Positions 7,343 through 15,900 are shown, numbered from the stretch's first letter. The stretch is DNA of 64,000 nucleotides from Eubacterium sp. (GCA_017619835.1 JAFZRN010000023.1:1-64000), one strand, 5' to 3'. Program-made: numbers and translations. The notes: a model not told the origin generated them from the letters alone.

Positions 7343-7892
7343 TTGCTGGGGAGGAATTATATATAACAATTATGAGAAAGAGTTTGCTTCTCCGACAATC
7401 AATCTGCAGATACTTCCGGAAGAGTTTCCTGACTTTTGCAAAAATCTGAAAAGATATATGGAAAAAGAACTGATTGAATGCACAGAACTGACAGCTTGGC
7501 ATGAGGATTATATGCATAATATGTTTGGAGCGTATTTTCCTGTATGTCCATTGGGATTACTTGGAGATATCCTTGTTATATTTCAGCACTACAAATCATT
7601 TGAAGAGGCTAAGGAGCAATGGGACAAAAGAAAGCAGCGGATTGATTATGACAGCATAGGATATTTATTTCATGTTAAAGACAGGCAATATATGGCAGAG
7701 GCAAGAAATTTCATGAGGTTAAACCTGCCAAATAGTGTTTGTATCACAGAAGACTTTGAAATGTTCGGTTCTTATCCTTTCCATGTTCCTGAAGGAATGG
7801 ATGCCTTTGGTGGTGTTATGGATAATGGCAAGATGAGGCGAATCATCGAAGAGAACTTTAGTATTCAAGATTGGTTGGAGGGCAAGTTATGA
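7317..7892 (+). CDS. DUF1919 protein (glycan biosynthesis-associated)
   Basis: A 191-residue protein; ATG 7317 with a well-placed GGGGAGG at 7304-7310 is preferred to the earlier in-frame ATG. It matches DUF1919: ITNNCWGGIIYNNY at the start, SPTINLQILPEEFPDF, CPLGLLGDI and a late FHVPEGMDAFGG. DUF1919 proteins are usually encoded in capsule and exopolysaccharide clusters in Firmicutes and are often annotated as exopolysaccharide proteins of unknown activity. It overlaps GT genes on both sides, so it very likely works with them on the same glycan. Confidence 0.75.
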   Translation: MLKTLITNNCWGGIIYNNYEKEFASPTINLQILPEEFPDFCKNLKRYMEKELIECTELTAWHEDYMHNMFGAYFPVCPLGLLGDILVIFQHYKSFEEAKEQWDKRKQRIDYDSIGYLFHVKDRQYMAEARNFMRLNLPNSVCITEDFEMFGSYPFHVPEGMDAFGGVMDNGKMRRIIEENFSIQDWLEGKL

Positions 7893-9772
7893 CATTATCA
7901 ATAATTATTCCGTGTTATAATGCGGAGCCTTACATCGAGCATCTTATCCAGAGGCTGAAGCCACAGATCAACGATGAAGTAGAAGTGATTGTGGTAGATG
8001 ATGGATCTGATTTTCCTTATCTGGCACCTTATGAATGGGTAAATGTGATCAGACAGAAGAATAAGGGCCTTGCCGGAGCGAGAAATACCGGACTTAAACA
8101 TGCAAAAGGAAAATACATAGCATTTATAGATGCAGATGATCTTGTTGCTGAAAACTTCGTGGATTACGTCTTAAGCAGATCCGGAGAAGAATGGGATTAT
8201 ATGGATCTCTCATGGAAGAGCTTGGAAGATGATACTTATGTATATCGACTTAAGGGCGATTCTGATAAGCTGACAAATCCGTCAGTATGTACCAAGGTAT
8301 GGAGCAGAGAGTTTATCGGAAATCTGAAATTTAATGAAAAAAAGGATGTTGCTGAAGATGAAGACTTCACAAGAAGGATAAATCTGAGCCGAGGAAAAAG
8401 GATATGTGCTCCGTATTTTATGTATTATTACAGACTCAGGACACCTAACAGCTTATCGAAGCAATATCGTAAAGGCTCAACCAAAACAAAGCGCATTGTA
8501 TATTACTTTAAGCACATTCTACCAAGTGATACCCTCCTGGAAGAGTTAAAGGCAGAAAGTGAACTTAATGAAGTTGTGTTTATGACAGAAGATAACTCTG
8601 AATGGGTAAATGAATTTGTGAAAAAATATGCTAATGTGACAAGACCAACAGGAACATGGGCAGATGAGTTAAGAGGAGAGCCTACAAATTTAGTAAAAGT
8701 AAGGGAGAAGCCAATGGAGACTCAGGTAGTTATATATATCGACAATGCTTATGCCATCGGTGGCATAGAGACATTTATTTATAATTTTTGCAAGGCCATG
8801 AATAAGCATTATGACATATTAGTGCTTTATGGTACACAGATGGATGCCAGACAGATAACAAGACTCACTCCGATGGTAAGAGTGATGAAAAATAACAAGG
8901 CAAAGACCATCAAGTGTGATTCTCTGATCATGAACAGGGTATTTGACAAGGTGCCGGAGAATGTGACCTATAAGAAGTGCTTTCAGATGGTTCATGGATG
9001 CAGAGACGCAAATCCGCATCGCCTTCCTACGGAAAAAGGACAGATCATATGTGTATCAAGTGCTGTTAAGGAAAGCTTTGGAGAAGAAGCAGCCAATGCA
9101 GAGGTATTAAATAACCTTGTATCTTCCGAGAAGTCAAAGGATATGCTCCTGCTTGTATCCGCATCGAGATTCGACACACCTGAGAAGGGACAGGAGAGAG
9201 CGGTACAACTTGCCAAGATGCTTGAAAAGGCAGGTATTTCATATATGTGGCTGTACTTCTCAAACAGAGCGATACCAGGAGCGACATCAAGAATGATAAA
9301 GATGGAGCCGACATTGGATGTCAGAGAGTACATAAGAAAGGCGGACTATCTTGTTCAGCTTTCGGATTCAGAAGCTTTCTGTTATTCAATCGTAGAAGCT
9401 CTTATTGAAAGCACTCCTGTAATAACAACTCCTCTTCCGGTGCTTGAGGAGATAGGTGTTCAGGATGGAGCCAATGGATATATAGTTCCATTTGATATGG
9501 ACTTCGATGTTGAGAAGCTCCTTGAGATACCATCATTCAAATATGCTTACAATAACAGGACCATTGTACTCCATTGGAAAAAGCTTCTGGGAAACACAAA
9601 GCCAACACATTCATACAAGCCGGAAGAAACATTAAATGTCCGTATATTGAGACATTATAGTGATGTAGAGCTTCAGAAGGACGTTTATCCAGGAGAGGTT
9701 TATCCGATGAGAAAGGACAGAGCAGAACAGGTTGAGAGAGTAGGATTTGGCAAGATAGAATGGGGGGAATAG
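7889..9772 (+). CDS. GT2-GT4 bifunctional glycosyltransferase
   Basis: A 627-residue protein from ATG 7889 (ATGA overlap; GGAGGG at 7877-7882). Residues 1-210 are a GT2 (GT-A) domain: LSIIIPCYNAEPYIE, VIVVDDGSD, GLAGARNTGLKHAKG and the DAD motif (FIDADD). About residues 270-540 are a GT4-like (GT-B) domain: AIGGIETFIYNF, VSASRFDTPEKGQERA and SDSEAFCYSIVEALI. The C-terminal 45 residues (DVELQKDVYPGEVYPM, RAEQVERVG) resemble a small phage-type module. No membrane segment. It probably adds two sugars in sequence to a cytoplasmic acceptor such as a virion protein. Confidence 0.85.
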   Translation: MTLSIIIPCYNAEPYIEHLIQRLKPQINDEVEVIVVDDGSDFPYLAPYEWVNVIRQKNKGLAGARNTGLKHAKGKYIAFIDADDLVAENFVDYVLSRSGEEWDYMDLSWKSLEDDTYVYRLKGDSDKLTNPSVCTKVWSREFIGNLKFNEKKDVAEDEDFTRRINLSRGKRICAPYFMYYYRLRTPNSLSKQYRKGSTKTKRIVYYFKHILPSDTLLEELKAESELNEVVFMTEDNSEWVNEFVKKYANVTRPTGTWADELRGEPTNLVKVREKPMETQVVIYIDNAYAIGGIETFIYNFCKAMNKHYDILVLYGTQMDARQITRLTPMVRVMKNNKAKTIKCDSLIMNRVFDKVPENVTYKKCFQMVHGCRDANPHRLPTEKGQIICVSSAVKESFGEEAANAEVLNNLVSSEKSKDMLLLVSASRFDTPEKGQERAVQLAKMLEKAGISYMWLYFSNRAIPGATSRMIKMEPTLDVREYIRKADYLVQLSDSEAFCYSIVEALIESTPVITTPLPVLEEIGVQDGANGYIVPFDMDFDVEKLLEIPSFKYAYNNRTIVLHWKKLLGNTKPTHSYKPEETLNVRILRHYSDVELQKDVYPGEVYPMRKDRAEQVERVGFGKIEWGE

Positions 9773-9773
9773 G

Positions 9774-10220
9774 ATGGATGCTAAACAATATCTGAACTAC
9801 ATCAGGCAGATGATGTTAGAGAAAGCAATGTGGGAAAGGCATTTGGAAAAGATAGATGAGATGCTGATAACTACTCCTGCCATTCAGTATGATTCAATAA
9901 AGATAACATCAACACCGAGTAAGGACAGCTTAGAGAAGGTGGCAATCAAGCACCTGGAGAGATGTGAGAAGATAATAGTCAAGATAAATGAGTTGGTGGC
10001 TGAGCTGATACAGAAACAGTATGAGGCACTCAAATATATCCGTAAGATAGAGAGTGTGGATCAGCAGGAAGTTCTCATTCTGTATTATATAGATGCCCTT
10101 TCATGGAGAGAGATAGCAGATGCAAGGAATGTGGATGATGTCACAGCGCAGATGCATTTAAGAGACAGAGCCATAGAATCATTGCAAAAAATATTTGATG
10201 ACCATTTAATGACCATATAG
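9774..10220 (+). CDS. Sigma-like late transcription regulator (DUF1492/ArpU type)
   Basis: A 148-residue protein of the phage late-regulator kind (ArpU/RinA/DUF1492). The N-terminus is coiled coil; the last 50 residues read as a sigma-70 region-4-like helix-turn-helix: VLILYYIDALSWREIADARN followed by the recognition helix VTAQMHLRDRAIESLQKIF. In such phages this gene ends the early operon and switches on the packaging/structural genes. Directly downstream lie a promoter-like sequence and a terminator, its probable site of action. Confidence 0.75.
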   Translation: MDAKQYLNYIRQMMLEKAMWERHLEKIDEMLITTPAIQYDSIKITSTPSKDSLEKVAIKHLERCEKIIVKINELVAELIQKQYEALKYIRKIESVDQQEVLILYYIDALSWREIADARNVDDVTAQMHLRDRAIESLQKIFDDHLMTI

Positions 10221-10237
10221 ATATATGTTATTATACT
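10209..10237 (+). promoter_or_regulatory. Candidate phage late promoter
   Basis: ATGACC at 10209-10214 (matching TGAC of the -35 consensus), 17-base spacer, TATACT at 10232-10237. It overlaps the end of the late-regulator gene and is followed after about 40 bases by an intrinsic terminator, so transcripts would need antitermination or activation to reach the head genes. Confidence 0.4.
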
Positions 10238-10280
10238 ATTGTGGATGATCAGCCAGTAATCATTCTGGACTGGTACAAGA

Positions 10281-10309
10281 GGAGTCTCACTCAGCCTGAG
10301 GCTCCTTTT
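10281..10309 (+). terminator. Intrinsic terminator / attenuator before packaging genes
   Basis: GGAGTCTCA (10281-10289) pairs with TGAGGCTCC (10297-10305), seven-base loop, then TTTT. The nine-pair stem has one G-U pair. It separates the early operon and its regulator gene from the packaging genes. Confidence 0.75.
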
Positions 10310-10350
10310 GTATTCCCACAATTGTAAGCTGTTGTCTTCCCAATACAACT

Positions 10351-10464
10351 ATGGGGTAGGAGTTATGCTGCTTTTATCCTACCCCATCCCCCGTATTTTA
10401 ATACCCCAGAGGGTATATAAGTACCCTATGGATTAATACCCCCATAGGTGAAAGGCTACCCCAT
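10351..10464. repeat. Nested TACCC/GGGTA inverted repeats (candidate packaging site, left part)
   Basis: ATGGGGTAGGA at 10351-10361 pairs perfectly with TCCTACCCCAT at 10377-10387. GGGTA at 10411 pairs with TACCC at 10422, and CCTATGG at 10425 with CCATAGG at 10442. CTACCCCAT recurs at 10379 and 10456, the latter covering the HNH start codon. The density of the TACCC motif just upstream of HNH and terminase genes suggests a cos or terminase-recognition region. Confidence 0.5.
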
Positions 10465-10807
10465 GACATACAATCCTCGATACAAGAATGGCAACTTGAG
10501 AAGAAAGAACAGAGCAAGGTTCAAGGCAATGGATGCTCCTTGTGGAATATGCAAGGGAAGGCTTGGGCCAATCCACTATGATGAACCATCAGACAGCAAA
10601 CATCCATTGAGCTTCGTGATAGATGAGATAAAGCCAATAAGCAAATGGAAGATGTTTGGCTATGCTTCGCCTGAGGCCGCTGCCCAGGATTGGAATAATC
10701 TTCAAGCAGCACATTATTGTTGTAATCAGGCCAAGGGGGCCAAGGTACCGGAAGATAAAAGAGTGACCAATATACGACAAAACATCGGAGTGGATGGAGA
10801 TTGGTGA
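10463..10807 (+). CDS. Packaging-associated HNH endonuclease
   Basis: A 114-residue HNH protein; ATG 10463 with AAAGG at 10451-10455 preferred over GTG 10448. Key features: CGICKG near residue 30, FVIDEIKPISKW (the D-E in place of the first H of HNH), DWNNLQAAHYCCNQAKG as the N-H-C segment. HNH proteins next to terminase in cos phages (HK97 gp74 type) are needed for efficient cos cleavage by terminase. Position directly upstream of the terminase genes and between two repeat-rich segments supports this role. Confidence 0.85.
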   Translation: MTYNPRYKNGNLRRKNRARFKAMDAPCGICKGRLGPIHYDEPSDSKHPLSFVIDEIKPISKWKMFGYASPEAAAQDWNNLQAAHYCCNQAKGAKVPEDKRVTNIRQNIGVDGDW

Positions 10808-10875
10808 TACCCCTGGGGGATTATCCCCTACCCTCCCCCTGGCGACCATCGTCCGCCGTCAGCGCCGATTTACAC
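10806..10875. other. GC-rich palindromic segment, candidate cos site
   Basis: Between the HNH stop and the next start the sequence turns abruptly GC-rich, with CCCCTGGGG, GGGGA-TTA-TCCCC, another TACCC, and GGCGACC...CGCC elements. A similar core GGCGACC occurs in lambda cosN. This is the usual place for cos in HNH-containing Firmicutes phages. The nick positions cannot be read from sequence. Confidence 0.45.
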
Positions 10876-10907
10876 ACAGAGAAATTTTAGAAAGGTCAAA
10901 AACGTAT

Positions 10908-11117
10908 ATGGCAAGAAAAAAAGCTGTAGAAAAGCCTCGTACGAGGTTAGAGAAGTTAAAGGACCTTGAGGTCAGTTTAGTATCTGCTTTAAACATGGCA
11001 GATGTTAAATCTTATGCTGCTATAGCCAAGCAATATAGGGAAACAATTAAAGAAATCGAAGAATTGGAGGGTATAGGCAATGCCGAGGACGAAATCGAGA
11101 AAATCCTCAATTCCTAA
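10908..11117 (+). CDS. Putative terminase small subunit
   Basis: A 69-residue helical protein starting MARKKAVEKPRTRLEKL; ATG 10908 with GAAAGG at 10890-10895 is preferred to the far upstream ATG, which would run through the candidate cos site. It has a basic N-terminus and a long amphipathic/coiled-coil body ending acidic. Its position between HNH and large terminase genes and a 38-base overlap with the latter suggest a DNA-recognition small terminase, although it is shorter than most and no family motif is seen. Confidence 0.5.
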   Translation: MARKKAVEKPRTRLEKLKDLEVSLVSALNMADVKSYAAIAKQYRETIKEIEELEGIGNAEDEIEKILNS

Positions 11118-12534
11118 GTATGGAAGTCAGGTTCCTACGATCAGAATTGCTCCAAAGTACGATGTCACAGAGCTGAGAGCGGTCAAGCTGTTAAAAGCTG
11201 GTGGACTCCTGTTAGATCAGTGGCAATCAGATATTTTGGATGATTGGATGGCAATGTCTCCAGGACAAAAATGGATCTGCAAGACCTGCGGAGGATCAGT
11301 TCCAAGACAAAATGGAAAAACAGCATTAGTTGAAGGCAGAGCTTCTGCCGGAATGCTTTTATATGGTGAAAGAGTGCTATACACAGCGCACTTACAAAAG
11401 ACAGCTACAGAAACATTTGAAGAAATGGCTGCCTTTTTTGATTCACCGACATTAAGGAAATATCTGAAGGATATCAAGACAGCTTTAGGCCGTGAGCAGA
11501 TAATCTTAAACAATAATGGAAAGATTAAGTTTCTTGCAAGGACAAGAAACGGTGGTAGAGGTCAGCATGGAGACCTGCTCATATTCGATGAAGCTCAGGA
11601 GCTTGATGAAAATCAACAGGCTTCATTTATTCCGGCAATTGCTGCTTCCTATAATCCGCAAACATTATATACAGGCACTCCTCCAGATCCGAATACTCCG
11701 GGAGAAATCTTTAGGGGCATTCGGGACAAGGCCCTTAAGGGAGAGACCACAGCAACAGCTTGGTTTGAGTTTTCTGTTCCGGAGATCGGAAATGTTGGAG
11801 ATAAAAAAAGATGGTATGCATCTAATCCTGCTCTTGGTAAACGAATCCTGGAAGAAACTATTGATGGTGAGTTTGAGCAGATGCCGGAGGATACATTTGC
11901 CAGAGAAAGGCTTGGTTGGTGGACTCCGATTATCAATCAGAGGTTAGATTATGCGATTCCTACAGATTTGTGGGATAGAGCAGCATCACCTGAGATGAGA
12001 CCGGAAGGCAAGACAGCTTACGGAGTTAAGTTTTCTGCAGATGGAACAGAGGTATGTCTTTGTGGAGCGGTCATTCCAAAAGATGGCAAGGCTAGGATTA
12101 CTCTTATTGAGAGAAAGCCTACAGGATATGGCACTCAATGGTTAGCTGATTGGCTGTCAGCGAGGTATCAGAAAGCATCCTGTGTTGTCATTGATGGCAA
12201 GAATGGAGTCGATGTCCTTGTAGATAAGATTCAGCCAACATGGAAGTATAAAGGTTCTGTGATTAAGCCAAGAGCTTTAGAAATGATTGCTGCTGTTAGT
12301 CTTCTAATGGATTGCCTTAATGAAGAGACAGTAACTTGGTTTAAACCGGAAAATGAAAATCCACAAGAAATGTTACGGACAAGCGCCGTAACTTCTATAA
12401 AACGAACAATAGGCTCCGGCGGTGGTTGGGGATTTGGAGGAGAAGACTCCACACCAATAGAAGCATGTGCTCTTGCTTTATGGGGGGCCAAGATCAGTAA
12501 ACGAGATCCGACCAGAAAAATGAAAATAGGATAA
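11080..12534 (+). CDS. terL: Terminase large subunit
   Basis: A 484-residue packaging motor. The ATPase domain has a Walker A variant GSVPRQNGKTA at about residues 69-79 and Walker B LLIFDEAQE at about 166-174, with a coupling segment after it. The C-terminal nuclease domain shows the aspartates of KFSADGTEV (about 312) and CVVIDGKNGVD (about 367). GGAGG at 11066-11070 sets the start. It cuts concatemeric DNA and drives it into the prohead through the portal encoded next. Confidence 0.95.
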   Translation: MPRTKSRKSSIPKYGSQVPTIRIAPKYDVTELRAVKLLKAGGLLLDQWQSDILDDWMAMSPGQKWICKTCGGSVPRQNGKTALVEGRASAGMLLYGERVLYTAHLQKTATETFEEMAAFFDSPTLRKYLKDIKTALGREQIILNNNGKIKFLARTRNGGRGQHGDLLIFDEAQELDENQQASFIPAIAASYNPQTLYTGTPPDPNTPGEIFRGIRDKALKGETTATAWFEFSVPEIGNVGDKKRWYASNPALGKRILEETIDGEFEQMPEDTFARERLGWWTPIINQRLDYAIPTDLWDRAASPEMRPEGKTAYGVKFSADGTEVCLCGAVIPKDGKARITLIERKPTGYGTQWLADWLSARYQKASCVVIDGKNGVDVLVDKIQPTWKYKGSVIKPRALEMIAAVSLLMDCLNEETVTWFKPENENPQEMLRTSAVTSIKRTIGSGGGWGFGGEDSTPIEACALALWGAKISKRDPTRKMKIG

Positions 12535-12544
12535 GGAGAATAAA

Positions 12545-14047
12545 ATGATTCAGTTTGCGATTGATCCATCAAATATAAATGGCTTTCCTATAGATGAAGT
12601 CGAAAATTTTATACAACTTCAGACTATTTATCAGAACCATGCTGCAAATAATCAAAAAAAGCAGAAATACTATGAAGGTAAGATTTCTTTGGATGAGGTT
12701 AATCTTGGGATAGCGCTTCCAAATGGATTAAGGGGACTTCAGATAGGATGTGCATGGGGAGCCAAGACAGTAGATGTCCTTGCAGCTCGTTCAATGTTTG
12801 ATGGATTTGTAGGCTCTAATGGTAATGATATAACCGAACTTAATCAGATCATAGCCGATAATAATCTATTAACTGAATATATGAAAAGTTCAAGGGATGA
12901 GCTGAAGTATGGATGCACTTTTGCAACTCTTTCAGAGGTTCCGGACATTGGAGTCAAGATAAGATTCCATTCGCCAATATCATCTGCAGCTTCCTGGGAT
13001 GGAGTTAAAGGCCGTATCAAGCGAGGCTTTGCCATAATTGATACTGTTCAGGACAATTATGATCAGACATGGGTTCCTACAATAGTTAATTACTACACAG
13101 ATGATGCTACATGGGTTCTTAGAAAGGATGGAAGCATTTGGAATGCGCAGAAGTATCCTCACAAGCTTGGCAGACCTCTTATGGAGCCTTTAATCTGGAA
13201 TGCAACAACAGATAAGCCTTTTGGAAGGTCCAGGATAAAGGAACCAATCAGAAGACTTATAGATGGATATGTTAGAACCATAGCAAATGCAACAATCGGT
13301 CTTGAATTTGCTACATCTCCGCAGAAATATCTGCTTGGTGTTACAGATGATCAGTATGATGCGATAGTTGACAATAAATTCAAACAGTATGTTGGATCTA
13401 TTCTTACTTCTACATATAATCCTGAGAGCGGTCAGAATCCATCGTTTGGACAGCTTACACAGGGTTCAATCACTCCGCATGTAGAAATGCTTCGAATACT
13501 TGCTACACAGTTTAGTGCAGCATCCGGATTATCAGTTACAGATACCGGAGTAGTCAATGAAGCTAATCCTACAAGCTCCGATGCCATATTAGCACAGAGT
13601 CAGACTCTTATAGCAATGGCAGAACAGCTTAATGCAGGAAATGGAGAGGCTCTTAAGAATATTGCTCTTATGGCACTTGCTATCAAGCAGAAAAAGAGTC
13701 TTGATGCTCTTGATGATACAGAAACTGATATAATAGCTCACTTTAAGAATCCTGCAATGCCAAGTGTTGCGATAACTACAGATGCAGCCATTAAGATTGC
13801 ATCAGTAAGAGAAACTTTTGCAAATACAGATACTTTCTTAGAAATGATAGGTTTTGATCAGGCAGAAATAAGAAGAATAAAGGCTCAGGAACAGAGAGAG
13901 CGAGGAATGCAAGTTCTGGAACAAACTGAAGAAGAAATAGACATGGAAGAAGAGGCTGAAGAAGATATAACAGAACTTGAAAGTGATGTATTAAACGAAT
14001 ATTCGGATGAAGTAATTAGTATGCTTGAAGGTCTGATGGAGGAATAA
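12545..14047 (+). CDS. Portal protein (SPP1 gp6-like)
   Basis: A 500-residue portal protein of the SPP1-type family: N-terminal stem region with YYEGKISLDEVNLG, PNGLRGLQIGCAWGAKTVDVLAARS, a central KEPIRRLIDGYVRTIANATIG clip/stem helix, ALAIKQKKSLD, and an acidic glutamate-rich C-terminus. A dodecameric portal forms the DNA entry channel of the head. It follows terminase with a ten-base gap and an AAGGAGAA site, as expected for the packaging module. Confidence 0.93.
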   Translation: MIQFAIDPSNINGFPIDEVENFIQLQTIYQNHAANNQKKQKYYEGKISLDEVNLGIALPNGLRGLQIGCAWGAKTVDVLAARSMFDGFVGSNGNDITELNQIIADNNLLTEYMKSSRDELKYGCTFATLSEVPDIGVKIRFHSPISSAASWDGVKGRIKRGFAIIDTVQDNYDQTWVPTIVNYYTDDATWVLRKDGSIWNAQKYPHKLGRPLMEPLIWNATTDKPFGRSRIKEPIRRLIDGYVRTIANATIGLEFATSPQKYLLGVTDDQYDAIVDNKFKQYVGSILTSTYNPESGQNPSFGQLTQGSITPHVEMLRILATQFSAASGLSVTDTGVVNEANPTSSDAILAQSQTLIAMAEQLNAGNGEALKNIALMALAIKQKKSLDALDDTETDIIAHFKNPAMPSVAITTDAAIKIASVRETFANTDTFLEMIGFDQAEIRRIKAQEQRERGMQVLEQTEEEIDMEEEAEEDITELESDVLNEYSDEVISMLEGLMEE

Positions 14048-14048
14048 T

Positions 14049-14597
14049 ATGGCATATGATCCACAGAAAGCTCATGAGTATTATGAGAAGCATAAAAGGT
14101 TAAAAGGCCGAAAAAAAGGTCGAAAAGGAAGAAAAGGAAGAGCAAAATCTTCTACTGGACTTACTCAAGAACAGAAAAAACAATTATCTTTAGCTCAGCA
14201 AAAGCTTCGTAAAGAACAGCAAAAAGCTAACCAAAAAGATAGAGAACAAATATCAGATGCTAGATCTTCACAGTTAGAATCTATTTCTCAAGCTATGCAA
14301 TCACAAAAGAAGCAATTGCTTAAACAAGCTACTGAAAGAATAAATGCTCTTAAAGAACAATATAAAAATGCTTCTCCTGAACAAAAAGAAGCTATGAGAA
14401 CAAGAATAAGCAATGCCATATTAAATATACGAACATCAACTATGGCTAAAGTTGGAGAGATCCAGGACAAAGCCAAAGAGAAAAGCGATAAGGCAAGAAA
14501 AGAAGCTTCTAATAAGATCAAAAAAGCTACGGCCCAAAATAAGAAAACATATCAAGAAGGTTTAGAAAAGGCTAAAAAACAAATAAAAGGTGGTTGA
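14049..14597 (+). CDS. Lysine-rich coiled-coil head-region protein
   Basis: A 182-residue, extremely basic protein of unrecognised family. Residues 15-35 contain repeated KGRKKGRKGRKGR-like units; the rest is a heptad-rich K/Q/E/A coiled coil with no aromatic core. It lies between portal and minor head protein, one base after the portal stop, so it is part of the head operon. The composition suggests a DNA-binding or internal virion protein, or a morphogenesis chaperone. Codon choice is more AT-rich than the portal gene. Confidence 0.6.
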   Translation: MAYDPQKAHEYYEKHKRLKGRKKGRKGRKGRAKSSTGLTQEQKKQLSLAQQKLRKEQQKANQKDREQISDARSSQLESISQAMQSQKKQLLKQATERINALKEQYKNASPEQKEAMRTRISNAILNIRTSTMAKVGEIQDKAKEKSDKARKEASNKIKKATAQNKKTYQEGLEKAKKQIKGG

Positions 14598-14598
14598 T

Positions 14599-15900
14599 AT
14601 GGATATATCTCAGGCTGATTGGCTAAAATATAAAAATAAGTTGGCATCTATAAGCCAAAAGGCTGCTGATGAGTTTACGGATTGGATTATTTCAAAAGGT
14701 GGTTATCAATACGGAGATGTAACAAGAGATGAAATGATAAGATATGCGTATGCTCTTTCTACAAAGTATGGAGAAGCAACAGCTTCACTTGCTGCGGAAA
14801 TGTATGATGAAACAGCAGCACTTAGTAAAGTAATAATTCCTGCTGCAGAGGTTGCTGAAACAGCAACATATAGTGAAGTGGCAAAAGCAATTAATGGAAT
14901 TTTAAAAACATTTACTACAGATGCAGCTCTTGGAAACGTAGTTGGCAGGTTTGTTAAGATGGCCGGAGCCGATACTATTTTAAAAAATGCTGAGAGAGAT
15001 GGAGCACAATTTGCATGGATTCCTGCCGGAGATACTTGTGTTTTTTGTTTAACACTTGCATCAAATGGATGGAAGTATATGTCTAAAAACGCAATGAAAA
15101 ATGGTCATGCATCACATATTCATGCGAATTGTGATTGTACGTTTGCTGTCAGATTTGATAATAAAACTAATGTAAAAGGATATAATCCTGACAAGTATAA
15201 GGCAATGTATAATGCTGTCGATGGAAAAACTTCTAAAGATAAAATTAACTCCATGAGGCGAATACAATATCAGGAAAATAAGGATAGAATAAATGCTCAA
15301 AAAAGAGCAAATTATAATGCTAAAAAATTACAAAAAAATAATTATCTTGAAAAAACATTAAAGAACTTTAATCCTATTAGTTCAAATAAAGCTATTAATA
15401 TTGCAAGAAAAGAATCGGTAAATTGGATTAATAATTTGTCAGATTCTGCAAAATTGATAATAAAAAAATATACATATAATCAAAACGATTCTAATCCCAA
15501 ATTTTATGAACGTATTAATTCGTTTATAAGAAATGGATATAAGGGAGAAAAAGATTATACTGAACAGATAAATATATTGTCAAATGCGTTAAAGTCTTCT
15601 AAATTACACCATGACTATATATGCTATAGAGGTTCTGATTTTAACCCTTTTGAGGGGATGAAAGTTGGAGATAAAAAAGGTGTTAATCAATTTTTTAGTA
15701 CTTCTTTAAAAGAAAGTAGTGCATTTGACGGAAAATATAAAATAATAGTTTTTGCACCTGAAGGAACAAATGCAGGTTATATAGAATCATTAAGTGATCC
15801 CAAATTTAAAAATCAAAGAGAAATGTTGTTTGACAAAGATGTTCTATATGAGTTATTATGTACTCAAGGAAATGATATTATAGTGAGGGCAATACCATGA
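14599..15900 (+). CDS. Minor head protein fused to ADP-ribosyltransferase domain
   Basis: A 433-residue protein from ATG 14599 (AAAGGTGG five bases upstream). Residues 1-200 are a phage head-morphogenesis/minor-capsid domain (SPP1 gp7-like) with AWIPAGDTCVFCLTLASNGW and HANCDCTF, a C/H cluster. A lysine/asparagine-rich linker follows. Residues about 260-433 form an ADP-ribosyltransferase domain of the R-S-E class: ICYRGSDF (R, about 344), FFSTSLKES (STS, about 364-370), NQREMLF (Q-x-E, about 406-408). Known precedents: ART modules on phage head proteins and injected ARTs such as T4 Alt. The ART half is clearly AT-richer than its neighbours, suggesting later acquisition. Confidence 0.85.
   Translation: MDISQADWLKYKNKLASISQKAADEFTDWIISKGGYQYGDVTRDEMIRYAYALSTKYGEATASLAAEMYDETAALSKVIIPAAEVAETATYSEVAKAINGILKTFTTDAALGNVVGRFVKMAGADTILKNAERDGAQFAWIPAGDTCVFCLTLASNGWKYMSKNAMKNGHASHIHANCDCTFAVRFDNKTNVKGYNPDKYKAMYNAVDGKTSKDKINSMRRIQYQENKDRINAQKRANYNAKKLQKNNYLEKTLKNFNPISSNKAINIARKESVNWINNLSDSAKLIIKKYTYNQNDSNPKFYERINSFIRNGYKGEKDYTEQINILSNALKSSKLHHDYICYRGSDFNPFEGMKVGDKKGVNQFFSTSLKESSAFDGKYKIIVFAPEGTNAGYIESLSDPKFKNQREMLFDKDVLYELLCTQGNDIIVRAIP

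Noticed and set aside
10794..10907. Start of the small terminase at 10794
   Set aside because: It would code through the GC-rich palindromic cos candidate and has no ribosome site; MARKK at 10908 has one.
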